Source of the DNA: Bacillota bacterium
GTDB lineage: Bacteria; Bacillota; Sulfobacillia; Sulfobacillales; Sulfobacillaceae
Length of the DNA: 64,000 bases
Assembly (NCBI GenBank): GCA_021784595.1
Contig: JAJYHT010000002.1
Coordinates: forward strand, 35,186 to 99,185
Direction: 5' to 3'
The notes beneath the pieces were generated by a model. The model ran no database searches. It was not told the DNA's origin and saw nothing but the letters and a program-made list of their open reading frames with translations. Positions 1 through 8,912 of this stretch are shown here, piece after piece; the first letter of the stretch is position 1, and every line of letters begins with the position of its first letter. A program made the translations under genes and the position numbers.

Positions 1-1
1 C

Positions 2-1441
2 TGTCAGGCCAGTCAGGCATTGACCCGGAGCGGTATCGAGATCAATCAGCGGGTGCTGTTTTTTGGCACAGACAGTTTAGAGTATTTATCAGCGTGGCTG
101 GGCGCAATCCGTGCGGGCATTGTACCTGTGGTCATTTCGGATTTGTTTAAGGCCCACAATCTGGAGTACTTTCTTCAAGACCTGGAAGCTTCCGCTTTGT
201 TTATTGATGCCGAGAATGTGCCAAAGCTATTGGAGATCAAGTCGACCCTGCCCAAAAGCCTCAGCCATGTATTTGTGCGCGGACGCCATGCGGGAGGACT
301 AATTCAGGTGCCGATGTCAAACTGGAACGATTTGTTAGCACAACAATCCACAACTTTTGAGGCGGTGCTGCGCAATTGTGACGATATCTGCTACATGTTT
401 TATTCTGGCGGCACTACTGGCACTCCTAAAGGAATATGCCATCTGGCCCGCGACTTTGAGCTGGTCCCGTCGCGCCATGGCGCGTATTGGCACTATGAAA
501 AGGACGATGTGGTGTATGCTACGTCGAAAAAGTACTTTACTCATGGGTTATGGCCCGGGGTATTGATTCCTCTTTATCATGGCGCGACTTCAGTCATCCA
601 CCGGGAACCTGCCTCCCCAGACCGGGTGCTTGATACCTTAGAGCGTTATCAGGTAACCAAGTGGATCACGGTTCCCACTGCCATCAAAGGAGTCCTAGCA
701 CGATGGGGGAGTGAGTCGGGCGCTATCAATCTGCCCGCTTTAAAGATGGCGGTGTCGGCATCGGAAAAGATGCCTCCCGAATTATTCGAGCGATTTCACC
801 AAGTTTTTGGTCTAGAGGTACTCGATTCGATAGGAAGCTCTGAAATCACTTACGAGTGGATTGCCAATCGCCCAGAAGAATTCAAGCGAGGAAGCTTGGG
901 CAAGCCGGTCTTTGGGTGCGATGTTCGGCTGGTCTCGCCTGATGGCCAGGAGATTGACCGGCCCTATGAGCCCGGTGAGGCGTGGGTGAAGAGTGCGACG
1001 AGCCCCCTATTTTATTGGAGAAAATTCGAAAAGTCGCAAGAAACGTTTATTGGGTCTTGGACCAGAACGAAAGACTCTCTTTATTTTGACGATGAGGGAT
1101 TTTTCTGGTTCGCCGGCAGAGTCGATGATCTTTTTAAAGTTCATGGTTTGTGGGTGTCACCGGTAGAGGTGGAGGCCGCAGTGACAGAGCATCCGGCTGT
1201 GCTGGAAGCGGCAGTGACGCCATGGGAAACCTCGCAGGGAACTGAAGTCAAAGTGTGGGTAGTGTTAAGACCGGGTTACACTCCCTCGGACGACTTGACC
1301 CAACAAATCTGCAAGAACGTGAGGAAAATTGGCGGGTATAAGGTTCCCAATCAATGTGAGTATTTAGAGCAGTTGCCGCGTACGCCATTGCTTAAAATTG
1401 ACCGCCGCGCATTGCGCCACTTGGCAGAAGACGGGTCCTGA
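2..1441 (+). CDS. Acyl-CoA ligase, benzoate-CoA ligase-like (5' end outside window)
   Basis: Adenylate-forming enzyme that would activate an aromatic or other carboxylic acid to its CoA thioester with ATP. The ATP-binding P-loop YSGGTTGTPKG lies about 130 residues in. The later motif GSSEITYEW and the hinge region FAGRVDDLFKVHGLWVSP follow in the usual order, and a C-terminal lysine in the LLKIDRR stretch is the expected catalytic Lys. The frame is open to base 2 with no convincing start or ribosome site, and the N-terminal part usual for the family is missing, so the gene begins upstream. The PaaX-like regulator and CoxG-like gene that follow suggest an aromatic-acid or carboxylate catabolic locus. 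The substrate cannot be told from the sequence. Confidence 0.85.
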   Translation, partial: CQASQALTRSGIEINQRVLFFGTDSLEYLSAWLGAIRAGIVPVVISDLFKAHNLEYFLQDLEASALFIDAENVPKLLEIKSTLPKSLSHVFVRGRHAGGLIQVPMSNWNDLLAQQSTTFEAVLRNCDDICYMFYSGGTTGTPKGICHLARDFELVPSRHGAYWHYEKDDVVYATSKKYFTHGLWPGVLIPLYHGATSVIHREPASPDRVLDTLERYQVTKWITVPTAIKGVLARWGSESGAINLPALKMAVSASEKMPPELFERFHQVFGLEVLDSIGSSEITYEWIANRPEEFKRGSLGKPVFGCDVRLVSPDGQEIDRPYEPGEAWVKSATSPLFYWRKFEKSQETFIGSWTRTKDSLYFDDEGFFWFAGRVDDLFKVHGLWVSPVEVEAAVTEHPAVLEAAVTPWETSQGTEVKVWVVLRPGYTPSDDLTQQICKNVRKIGGYKVPNQCEYLEQLPRTPLLKIDRRALRHLAEDGS

Positions 1442-1542
1442 AGTGCGGGTAAAATAAACTGATGTCTTCCCAATCCTAGCGTGGCAGTGTACCCTAGGAA
1501 AGACTAGGCAGGACCAGTTCAAGATCTTTGGGAGGCACAGCG

Positions 1543-2331
1543 TTGCGATCACAATCCTTGATCTTCACGATATTCGGGGACTACATTCTGCAACATGGGG
1601 GGACCATTCGGGCGGCCAGTTTAGTGCGGTTGATGGCGGAATTTGGGATTACCGAAACGGCAGTGCGAGCTGAGCTTTTTCGCATGCGTCAAAAGGGCGT
1701 AGCCGTGGTGCAACGGACCGGCAAGCACAGTCATTATACGCTGTCGCGTGCCGGGCTGCGCAGGCTGAAGGATGGCACCCACAGACTGTATTACCCTGAA
1801 CCGCATCCATGGGATGGTAAATGGCGTGTCTTTGTCTATAATGTGGCAGAAACCCGGCATGCTCTGCGCGATCAACTGCGCAAAGAGTTGGTTTGGTACG
1901 GAATGGGGCAGGTTGCTCAATCCACTTGGTTATCGCCGAATGCTATTGAAGCCATGCTGCAAACGGTGATTGACGAATACCTAGGGCAAGACGAAGCCAG
2001 TCTGTTTTTGGCCGAACATTTAGGGGATCCGGTGCAATTGGTGGGACGCTGCTGGGATCTCGGCATGATACAGTCGTTATATCAGCAGTTTATTGACCAA
2101 TGGCAGCCGGTGCACCAACAAGTGATGGATTGGGGAGACAACCAAGCATTTGCCCACCGCATTCAACTGGTTCATGAGTTTCGGAAATTTTTCAATGTCG
2201 ATCCTCAACTGCCTCAAAGCCTCCTGCCCCAAGAATGGGCGGGTTATGCGGCGGGAAGATTGTTTCGCGAATTGCGTGAAGCGCTAAGCCCGGGCGCGGA
2301 CCGATTTTTTCAAGAGATATTTGAAGCCTAG
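1543..2331 (+). CDS. PaaX-family transcriptional repressor
   Basis: Winged-helix repressor of the phenylacetate-catabolism type. The N-terminal HTH covers about residues 10-70 (ITETAVRAELFRMRQKG followed by a SHYTLS wing). The PaaX central domain follows (WDGKWRVFVYNV) and then the C-terminal helical domain. TTG at 1543 is chosen because GGGAGG lies 7 bases upstream; an upstream in-frame TTG at 1528 overlaps that ribosome site. Known PaaX proteins bind phenylacetyl-CoA, so the neighbouring acyl-CoA ligase could make the inducer; this is inference. The family assignment is firm. Confidence 0.85.
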   Translation: MRSQSLIFTIFGDYILQHGGTIRAASLVRLMAEFGITETAVRAELFRMRQKGVAVVQRTGKHSHYTLSRAGLRRLKDGTHRLYYPEPHPWDGKWRVFVYNVAETRHALRDQLRKELVWYGMGQVAQSTWLSPNAIEAMLQTVIDEYLGQDEASLFLAEHLGDPVQLVGRCWDLGMIQSLYQQFIDQWQPVHQQVMDWGDNQAFAHRIQLVHEFRKFFNVDPQLPQSLLPQEWAGYAAGRLFRELREALSPGADRFFQEIFEA

Positions 2332-2367
2332 CAGGTCATGAATGAAGCAAAAAGGAGACGATGGACG

Positions 2368-2817
2368 ATGAAACTGGACGGTCATAAAGTCATTCCAACG
2401 ACCCCCGCAAAAGCCTACGGTCTACTAATCGATCCCGAGGTGCTGGTACGTACCATGCCTGGATTGAAATCTCTCATCCCAAGCGGCGAGAATGTCTATA
2501 AGGCCGAAATGGAAATGGGGGTGGCTGCCATCAAAGGAAAATACTCTGGGGAGATGCGGATGGAAGACATGGTAGAAGGTCTCTCCTACCGATTGCGGAT
2601 GCATGGTCAGGGTCCCGGCGGCTTTGTCGATGTGAACATGACGGTATCTTTATCTCCAGCTTCGGGGGGAGCAGATCTCCATTATCAAGGAGACGCTAAT
2701 GTCGGGGGTACCGTGGCCGGAGTAGGTCAACGCGTCCTATCAGGGGTAGCCAACATTATTATCGGCCAGTTCTTCACGGCCATGGCCAAAGAAGCTGGCA
2801 AGTTGGACGCGCAATAA
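2368..2817 (+). CDS. CoxG-like SRPBCC protein (CO dehydrogenase subunit G family)
   Basis: About 149 residues of the CoxG/SRPBCC fold: an N-terminal MKLDGHKVIP strand, LVRTMPGLKSL after the first helix, a GKYSGEMRM strand and a C-terminal amphipathic helix. CoxG proteins are implicated in membrane attachment or maturation of molybdenum hydroxylases. The coxLMS genes of this window lie 27 kb away, so this copy may serve another enzyme or act with the neighbouring ligase and PaaX genes. ATG 2368 is chosen over an in-frame ATG at 2338 because AAAGGAGA lies about 10 bases upstream of it. Confidence 0.8.
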   Translation: MKLDGHKVIPTTPAKAYGLLIDPEVLVRTMPGLKSLIPSGENVYKAEMEMGVAAIKGKYSGEMRMEDMVEGLSYRLRMHGQGPGGFVDVNMTVSLSPASGGADLHYQGDANVGGTVAGVGQRVLSGVANIIIGQFFTAMAKEAGKLDAQ

Positions 2818-2897
2818 GCAACCCGTGACGGAGAAACACGCGCCAGGAGAGCATCTGTTATCCGAAATGGCCTCGTTGGCGCGCAGGTGGTGATGGG

Positions 2898-4979
2898 CTA
2901 ACGTTTCTTGGCGCGTTTGGTGGTGGAGGGCGGCGCAAACACAAAACTGATATTGCCAGTCGCCCGATCCATGACCAGACGAGCGCTAAAAGACTTGCCT
3001 GCTTTACTGGTAAACCCTTTAAGCGGACTAGTGGTCTTGCCGGCCAAAAGAGTTTTGACCTGATTCTCGGTGAGCTTTTTTCCGGCCACCTCTTTCCAAA
3101 TGGTAAAGTGACATCCTTCTTTCCATCGGGTGCACCCCCAACCTTTTTTACCTGCAATGATGCGTCCTGTGGCGCACGCGGGGCAGGGGCCAAGATCGCT
3201 GGACACAACGTGAGGGGCTTGTTCCTTGGCCACATTCACCAGCGCCACAGTATATTGACGGATATCGGATAGAAACTGTTTGTCATCATTACTTCCGCCA
3301 GCGATTTCCTCCAAGCGGGCTTCCCATTGGCCGGTCATCTCAGGACTTTGAATATCCCAGGGAACCACGGTTAAAAGAGCTTGTCCCTTCTCTGTAGTCA
3401 CCAAGGTTTTTTTAATGCGTTCTACATATCCGCGCAACAGCAGAACTTCTAAAATGCGGGCCCGGGTGGCGGGAGTGCCCAGTCCATGCTTTTCCATTAA
3501 GGCGAGAAGACTGGCATCATTGATCTTAGGGGGAGCCTTGGTTTCCTTTTCTTCCACGGTACTTTTTATCACTGTGACAGATTCTCCTGCTTTTAAGCCG
3601 GGGGGAATCAGAGCGTCATCGGTTTCTGGATCCTCTTCGTGGGTCGGTTTCAGTGTATGAAGAGCCAAACGCCACCCAGCAGTCAGTACGGTGGTGCCGC
3701 GTGTGCGAAACGTCTCACCTCCAGCCACCGTAATGACCAAGGTGCGCTCGTCAGTTCCTTTGGGCATCAACGAAGCGATAAAGCGGCGCACAACGATGTC
3801 GAACACTTTAGCTTCGCGATCTGGCAAAGACTTAGACAAGTGGCCGGTCGGAATGATGGCATAATGTCCTGCTGCGGCCACCTTTTTGTCGTCGACCAAC
3901 CGCTTTGTGGGCAACGGTTGAGGCATAGCCTGGATCAGGGCGGCATAATCATTTTGAGCGCGCAAGCCACTTATGCGTTGATGGATAGTGGACGCGATTT
4001 CTTCTGTAATATGCTTAGCGTCAGTACGAGGATAGCTGATGAGATGTTTTTCATAAAGCGACTGAGCGGTATCCAACATTTGTTGGGCTGTCAGGCCAAA
4101 GCGTCGGTTTCCCTCTTTTTGAAGGTCGTTTAACGAAAACAATAACGGGGGATGAATGGCTACACGCTTTGTTTCGACGCTCTTGATGACACCCTGGGTA
4201 CCGGGCGGCACCTTTAATGCCAGTGCCGTGGCCTCTGCTTTTTGCAAGATGCGGTCACTGGTGTCCTTGTCCTCAACATTAAACCAATGGCCAACATATT
4301 CTCCTGGGGAGGATTGAAAGGTGACCGCCAATTGCCAGAACGGGGTCGTCTGAAACTCCGCTATTTCTTTGTCGCGATCTGCAATCAGGCGCAAAGTCGG
4401 GGTTTGCACCCGACCGACCGATAGGGCGCCTTGACCGGTCTGTCCATGCTTTAAAGTAAAGGCTCGGGTGGCATTGATGCCTACCAGCCAATCGGCTTGA
4501 CTGCGAGCCTCGGCGGCTCGGGCCAGCGCATCATAAGCGCTCGACGGTTTCAACGCCTGCAGCGCGGATTGGATGGCCTGCGGAGTGTTTTCCGATAACC
4601 AAAGGCGTTTGACAGGGATGTTTATGCCGGCGAGTCGATAAATATATCGAAAGATCAGCTCGCCTTCGCGGTCAGCATCGGTAGCGCAGACAATGAGGTC
4701 AGCCGCGCGCATTAAACGTGTTACGGTTTTTAATTGGGCGGCCGTTTTCTTGACCGGCTCCAACCGGAATTCATCGGGCAACATGGGAAGGCTGTTTAAG
4801 TTCCAGTGCCGCCAAGCGGCTTGATAGGCTTCGGGTGCGGCCAAGGCCACCAGGTGGCCGAAACCCCAGGTAATGGTTGTAGCGCCCACCGTCAAGTACC
4901 CTTCGTGCCGGGCTACGGGTTGGCCTAAGGTATGGGCAATGTCTCTGCCGACCGAAGGTTTTTCTGTCACAATTAGCAT
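2898..4979 (-). CDS. topB: DNA topoisomerase III (type IA)
   Basis: A 693-residue type IA topoisomerase. The N-terminal TOPRIM domain has the catalytic Glu in MLIVTEKPSVGRD and the metal-binding DADREGE about residue 100. The active-site tyrosine is in ISYPRTD, about residue 313. The C terminus has a zinc-ribbon-like CPACATGR/WGCTRWKEGC segment and a TopoIII repeat. It relaxes negative supercoils and decatenates DNA through a 5'-phosphotyrosine intermediate. The ribosome site AAAGGA precedes ATG 4979. It stands alone, convergent with the CoxG-like gene. Confidence 0.95.
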   Translation of the reverse strand: MLIVTEKPSVGRDIAHTLGQPVARHEGYLTVGATTITWGFGHLVALAAPEAYQAAWRHWNLNSLPMLPDEFRLEPVKKTAAQLKTVTRLMRAADLIVCATDADREGELIFRYIYRLAGINIPVKRLWLSENTPQAIQSALQALKPSSAYDALARAAEARSQADWLVGINATRAFTLKHGQTGQGALSVGRVQTPTLRLIADRDKEIAEFQTTPFWQLAVTFQSSPGEYVGHWFNVEDKDTSDRILQKAEATALALKVPPGTQGVIKSVETKRVAIHPPLLFSLNDLQKEGNRRFGLTAQQMLDTAQSLYEKHLISYPRTDAKHITEEIASTIHQRISGLRAQNDYAALIQAMPQPLPTKRLVDDKKVAAAGHYAIIPTGHLSKSLPDREAKVFDIVVRRFIASLMPKGTDERTLVITVAGGETFRTRGTTVLTAGWRLALHTLKPTHEEDPETDDALIPPGLKAGESVTVIKSTVEEKETKAPPKINDASLLALMEKHGLGTPATRARILEVLLLRGYVERIKKTLVTTEKGQALLTVVPWDIQSPEMTGQWEARLEEIAGGSNDDKQFLSDIRQYTVALVNVAKEQAPHVVSSDLGPCPACATGRIIAGKKGWGCTRWKEGCHFTIWKEVAGKKLTENQVKTLLAGKTTSPLKGFTSKAGKSFSARLVMDRATGNISFVFAPPSTTKRAKKR

Positions 4980-5400
4980 GGAAATAAAATCCTTTCGTCA
5001 AAATATGCAGAGCCTAGATGCTATTTTGTCTGGCCGAAGTCTTCAGCAGGATCCTAACATCGATTGCGCCAAATGGCCACCCTAAGAGGAAGCAGCGTGG
5101 TCGCAATATGCAGATGCATCGTACAAAAATTCTATCCAAAGAGGCTATCACGAAAAACTATGAGCGTTCTCCAACACGGAGTTATACAGGTTTCAAAGAG
5201 GTTTTGTATCACATGGGTAGGAAGCGACAAAAAGACAGCATGCGGTATTTGTAGAGCGACTTATGGCTCTTAATAATTGGTCAAACGGCCCTAGATTGGG
5301 CGGAGCCGTTCACTTAAAATGTTAATATAGGACGTAGATGCCATTATGGCTTTTTGTCATGAACAAAGGCTTTTCATGTCGGAGAGGGCGGTGAGCTCAC
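4980..5400. other. Intergenic region between divergent topB and the methyltransferase-UspA gene
   Basis: No supported gene is seen. It must hold promoters for both divergent genes. An inverted repeat AACGGC/GCCGTT spans about 5285-5311; it has no T-run, so its role is unclear. Confidence 0.4.
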
Positions 5401-6516
5401 ATGGACGGAACTCCAGAACTCTTTAATCATATTGCAGAAGGTTATGACCGATGGAGTCTCATTTTATCAGCAGCGGGAATTCATTTTTGGCATCATAGCG
5501 CAATGGATGCATTGGCCATACAGTCTGGCCAGACAATATTAGATGTTGGATGTGGCACGGGAACTGAAACCAGGGCCCTGGCTTCTCGCGTTGGCAAACA
5601 TGGCCGAGTGGTCGGTTTAGATCCTGCGCGAGAAATGTTGGATGTCGCTCGTAGCATGGCCCATCTAAAGGACGACTCGGCACCTATCGATTGGACTCTG
5701 GGAGACGCCGAACACATGCCTTTTTCGGATCAGAGTTTTGATGGAGTGACCGCCCAGTTTTCCTTGCGCAATATGGAAAATTGGCGGCAAGGCTTAAGGC
5801 ATATGATTCGGGTATTAAAACCAAATGGACGATTAGTGATCTTGGAAATGGTCCAGCCTGTCACAACGGAAGGATCGCTGGCGTGGCGAAGCTTGAGTAA
5901 AGTAACCCAGGCGTTGCCATCGTCTTCTTTAACGCCTTACCAGTGGTTGGGAGAGTCCTTATGGCATGCTCCCACCGCTCACGAATTAACGGTGGCCGCC
6001 AAAGAGTATGGTTTGGTTCTTCAAGTAACGCAAAGCTGGTTGGGAGGACTGGTAGTGGTGCTTACCGGCACTCCCTCACTTGAAAAGAAGATCCCAAAGT
6101 CGAACGATCCCATCGCGGTCTGGGCAGTGGATGGCTCTTTGACAGCGCAGCAGGGTGGACGATGGATGAGCCAATTGCTGCCCCATCAATTCACCATCCA
6201 TCTGGTGACCGTCATTGCATCCAAAAGCGCCGGTTCTGCCATGCGCGATGCTAATATTGAGGCTTGGCATCGTGCCCAAAGGCACGCCTTGGCAGATTGG
6301 CCATCGGATTCACAAAAGCTTGTACCCATTGTTCTAGATGGGGAGCCGGCCAAGCAAATTGTGGACTACGCCCAAAAAGTTGGCGCTGACTTGATTGTGA
6401 TCGGACATAAGCGCCGGGAACCCTACGCAGAGCGCATGGCGGGTGGATTGACGCAATATGTTTTGGACCATGCACCCTGTCCAGTATTAACGGTAGGTCT
6501 CCCTGATGTAAGATAA
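5401..6516 (+). CDS. UbiE/MenG-like methyltransferase fused to a UspA domain
   Basis: A 371-residue two-domain protein. Residues about 1-220 form a class I SAM methyltransferase: motif I DVGCGTGTE, motif II acidic GLDPAREML, post-I GDAEHMPFSDQSFDGV and a VLKPNGRLVILE strand, closest in layout to UbiE/MenG. Residues about 225-371 form a universal stress protein domain beginning IAVWAVDGS and ending in a nucleotide-binding loop (VIGHKRREPYAER) and APCPVLTVG. GGAGAGGG lies about 14-20 bases before ATG 5401. The fusion is unusual. The methyl acceptor is unknown; a quinone is possible by family resemblance. Confidence 0.8.
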   Translation: MDGTPELFNHIAEGYDRWSLILSAAGIHFWHHSAMDALAIQSGQTILDVGCGTGTETRALASRVGKHGRVVGLDPAREMLDVARSMAHLKDDSAPIDWTLGDAEHMPFSDQSFDGVTAQFSLRNMENWRQGLRHMIRVLKPNGRLVILEMVQPVTTEGSLAWRSLSKVTQALPSSSLTPYQWLGESLWHAPTAHELTVAAKEYGLVLQVTQSWLGGLVVVLTGTPSLEKKIPKSNDPIAVWAVDGSLTAQQGGRWMSQLLPHQFTIHLVTVIASKSAGSAMRDANIEAWHRAQRHALADWPSDSQKLVPIVLDGEPAKQIVDYAQKVGADLIVIGHKRREPYAERMAGGLTQYVLDHAPCPVLTVGLPDVR

Positions 6517-6632
6517 TCTGTCGATGAACCTCGGGTCGGCTTTGAGAATACAGGCCAAATGTTCTTGCGTTCTTAATGGGATGTTCTCTCCGCCTTAATG
6601 GCGTACTGCTACATTGAGGCGGGGGGTGTGGC

Positions 6633-6776
6633 ATGAAGCCGATGCTGGTGGTTATGGCCGGCACTATGGTGATGATGCTGGCGGCAGGATCGCAATGCCT
6701 TACAGCGTTCATGGCAGGAGTTGTGGCTTCACTGACTGTTGTTGGGTTGAAAGCTGCGGGAATCGTGGGGGACTAG
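6633..6776 (+). CDS. Small hydrophobic protein (47 aa)
   Basis: A short frame preceded by GAGGCGGGGGG, with an almost wholly hydrophobic product (MKPMLVVMAGTMVMMLAAG then VVASLTVVGLKAAG) that would make one or two membrane spans. No family is recognised. The ribosome-site-like sequence and the composition are the only support. Confidence 0.4.
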   Translation: MKPMLVVMAGTMVMMLAAGSQCLTAFMAGVVASLTVVGLKAAGIVGD

Positions 6777-6905
6777 TGGACCAGAGCGTGTGGGGAAAGT
6801 GGCCTTGCCCATCGTCAGCTCAATGAACGCCCATGACGTGACTGCAAAGCCACCCAGGGCTCCGGCCGTACATCTGCGCCCGCCAACACAGCCATTCACT
6901 AGAGC

Positions 6906-7571
6906 TTAAGAGGCGGGGGTGTTTTTGGGCACGGGAAAAGGCGCGATCCCGCCTACTTGGGTAATCTCGAACTCGCTGGACAACTGGGTCGTGCCATCGG
7001 TAGTGTGCTGTCCGAGTGAAAGCAGCCAGCCGTGTTGGGTATCAATGCAGGCTTGCCAATTTTGTTGCAGTCCAGCCCCCGAAAATCCGATCCTGTAGAG
7101 GGTGCCAGCCTGATGAGCCACGACGCATCCCCCCGCCTGATGCACCTTGTCACCGGTGACGTGCAACAGACCCAAAAGTTGTTGGCTCACCTGGGCTAAA
7201 GGATTGATAGGATTGTTTTGGACAACGCTCGCCCACCCCAAACTTCCTAGGTTGGTATAGATGCGTCCGTTCACATTGACTTGGGTCAACCCATTGAGGG
7301 TTTGGGTGTAGTTGCTCAAACTGGCAAATCGGAAGGTCATACCCGAATAGGTCGCTGCATAATTGGTTAAACCAGACAAACTCTGCAACGAATTCGGGTT
7401 AGGAAAAAACGACGTTGTAGAGCGAGATGGGGTACTAGTGTGTTGGGCTGTTGGAGAATGCGCCGATCCAGCGGCTGCTGAGTGGGTTCCACATCCAGCA
7501 ACAGTGCCAGCCAAACCACAGCACAGGAGTATCTTTACTATTCTCATTATCGTATGCACGCTCTTTCTCAT
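6906..7571 (-). CDS. Putative lipoprotein
   Basis: Signal peptide with lipobox TVAGC, followed by a Ser/Thr/Ala-rich linker (about residues 30-60) and a globular domain of about 150 residues with a Gly/Asn-rich beta pattern. Expected to be lipidated and held on the outer face of the membrane; LspA is encoded at 19760-20245. An in-frame ATG at 7547 would give a tighter 19-residue signal peptide and may be the true start. No function is recognised. Confidence 0.65.
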   Translation of the reverse strand: MRKSVHTIMRIVKILLCCGLAGTVAGCGTHSAAAGSAHSPTAQHTSTPSRSTTSFFPNPNSLQSLSGLTNYAATYSGMTFRFASLSNYTQTLNGLTQVNVNGRIYTNLGSLGWASVVQNNPINPLAQVSQQLLGLLHVTGDKVHQAGGCVVAHQAGTLYRIGFSGAGLQQNWQACIDTQHGWLLSLGQHTTDGTTQLSSEFEITQVGGIAPFPVPKNTPAS

Positions 7572-7624
7572 GTTAATTATTGGGTATATTGAAATTTAAT
7601 GTCAGGACCAGACATACTGTACCA

Positions 7625-7860
7625 CAAATTAAATTTCAGTCAATATGGTGTGCGCCGTATATTAATGCGAATTAACAGACTGCCCGAGCCGCCTATGGCG
7701 GCGGGAGACAGCCCTGCTTGATAAGGGTTTTTCCCCGTGCCGACACGCGGTAGCCATAATCGGCGGTTACGCTTAAAATCGGGCTGGGGAACCCTAGTAG
7801 ATAGCGCGTAGGCAGGTGTTAGCGCCCGCCTACCCACTTTAAACAGACTAGCGTCTTACA
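7625..7860 (-). other. Structured non-coding segment, possible IS200/IS605 (TnpB/omega-RNA) end remnant
   Basis: Dense in hairpins: GTAGGC..GCCTAC around 7807-7832 extended by an inner GGTG/CGCC, and GCCGCC-TAT-GGCGGC around 7689-7703. Read on the minus strand, the first hairpin with GCTAACACC in its loop arm resembles the RNA scaffold at the 3' end of tnpB genes. No intact tnpB is present. The identification is by resemblance only. Confidence 0.25.
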
Positions 7861-7888
7861 CCCGCTGAGTGAGCAAGACTTCAGCGGG
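7861..7888 (-). terminator. Inverted repeat at the end of the membrane protein gene
   Basis: CCCGCTGA pairs with TCAGCGGG across a 12-base loop. The repeat overlaps the stop codon of the minus-strand gene ending at 7881. No clear T-run follows, so termination is tentative. Confidence 0.35.
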
Positions 7889-8627
7889 CGGCAGGTGTTG
7901 TCACCTCATAAGCGGCAAACGCCCAAATGCCTCCCACCACTTCTATCACGATGTCCAACGCCAACACCAGTAGGAACCCAATCAAAGGAATGTGGCCGAG
8001 TACTATGGATACCAGTAAAAGCACGATGAATGCGATGACGGCATAGGCGGCCAACGCAAGCCACAGCTCGCCCCATCCGGTTAACGTCAAGCTTTGCCTG
8101 ACGCTTTCGCTCCAAGATAAGCGGCGACTGAACAACCCCCCCGTCATACGCATGATGACAGGCAGTGTGGCAATCACCCAGGCGAAGCCCAGCACAATGC
8201 CCAACGCGTGCAACAGGAGCCCAAAGACCAGCATGATGATATCTATTGAGAGGGCCCAAAGCGCAGAAAATCCTATAAGCCCCCAGCCCCGGCCATAGAG
8301 AATACGGGCATTGCGCCAGAATGTGCTCCAGGTAATGGTTTGGCCATTAACGGCATCCGCTAGTGTGCCATAGATGCCGGCGATCCAAAAAGGGCCCGCT
8401 AATATGGCAACCAACATTAATAACAGCATGGCACCGCCTACCCGGCTTAAGGCAGCCATTCCTGTCAGTCCGACCGGTGACATCATCAAAGGAATCAGAC
8501 TGCCGCCGATCATTGCTCCGCCTAATAACAAAATGATGGCGATCAGCACGGCGGACCATACTGCCACGCTCCATACAGCAGTTTGTTTCAAGGCATTCTC
8601 GCTTCTTCGTATAATTTCACTAAACAT
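7881..8627 (-). CDS. Polytopic membrane protein of unknown function
   Basis: About 248 residues with some six hydrophobic segments (for example AVWSAVLIAIILLLGGAMIG, LLLMLVAILAGPFWIAGI and VIAFIVLLLVSIVLG). The layout resembles DUF975/YciC or GlpQ-membrane-domain proteins, but no diagnostic motif is visible. The start follows AAAGGGG. It is monocistronic by context. Confidence 0.7.
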   Translation of the reverse strand: MFSEIIRRSENALKQTAVWSVAVWSAVLIAIILLLGGAMIGGSLIPLMMSPVGLTGMAALSRVGGAMLLLMLVAILAGPFWIAGIYGTLADAVNGQTITWSTFWRNARILYGRGWGLIGFSALWALSIDIIMLVFGLLLHALGIVLGFAWVIATLPVIMRMTGGLFSRRLSWSESVRQSLTLTGWGELWLALAAYAVIAFIVLLLVSIVLGHIPLIGFLLVLALDIVIEVVGGIWAFAAYEVTTPAAR

Positions 8628-8912
8628 CTTGTCGCCCCTTTAACATACCCGCTCTTGCAAAATCTACCCACTAACTGGGAAATTTACCAATCAAACCACT
8701 TCGACAGTGTAAAAACAGTTGGGTTCGCTTTTTACAATACATCGTATGACGGAGTGCGCAAAAATTTATAGGCAGTTATAGCGACAATTTTATTTCGCGG
8801 GCTGACCATAGCTCGGAGGCGACCCAAGTATAGTTGATGATGAAAAGGCTAAAAGGGAGGACAATCGCCCGGGTCGTAAGGCTAGAACGCCGGGCGAGCA
8901 TCGAGATTAAAG

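Noticed and set aside
2858..4491. Several frames of 60-160 codons overlapping topB
   Set aside because: They lie within a certain topoisomerase gene and have no protein-like motifs.
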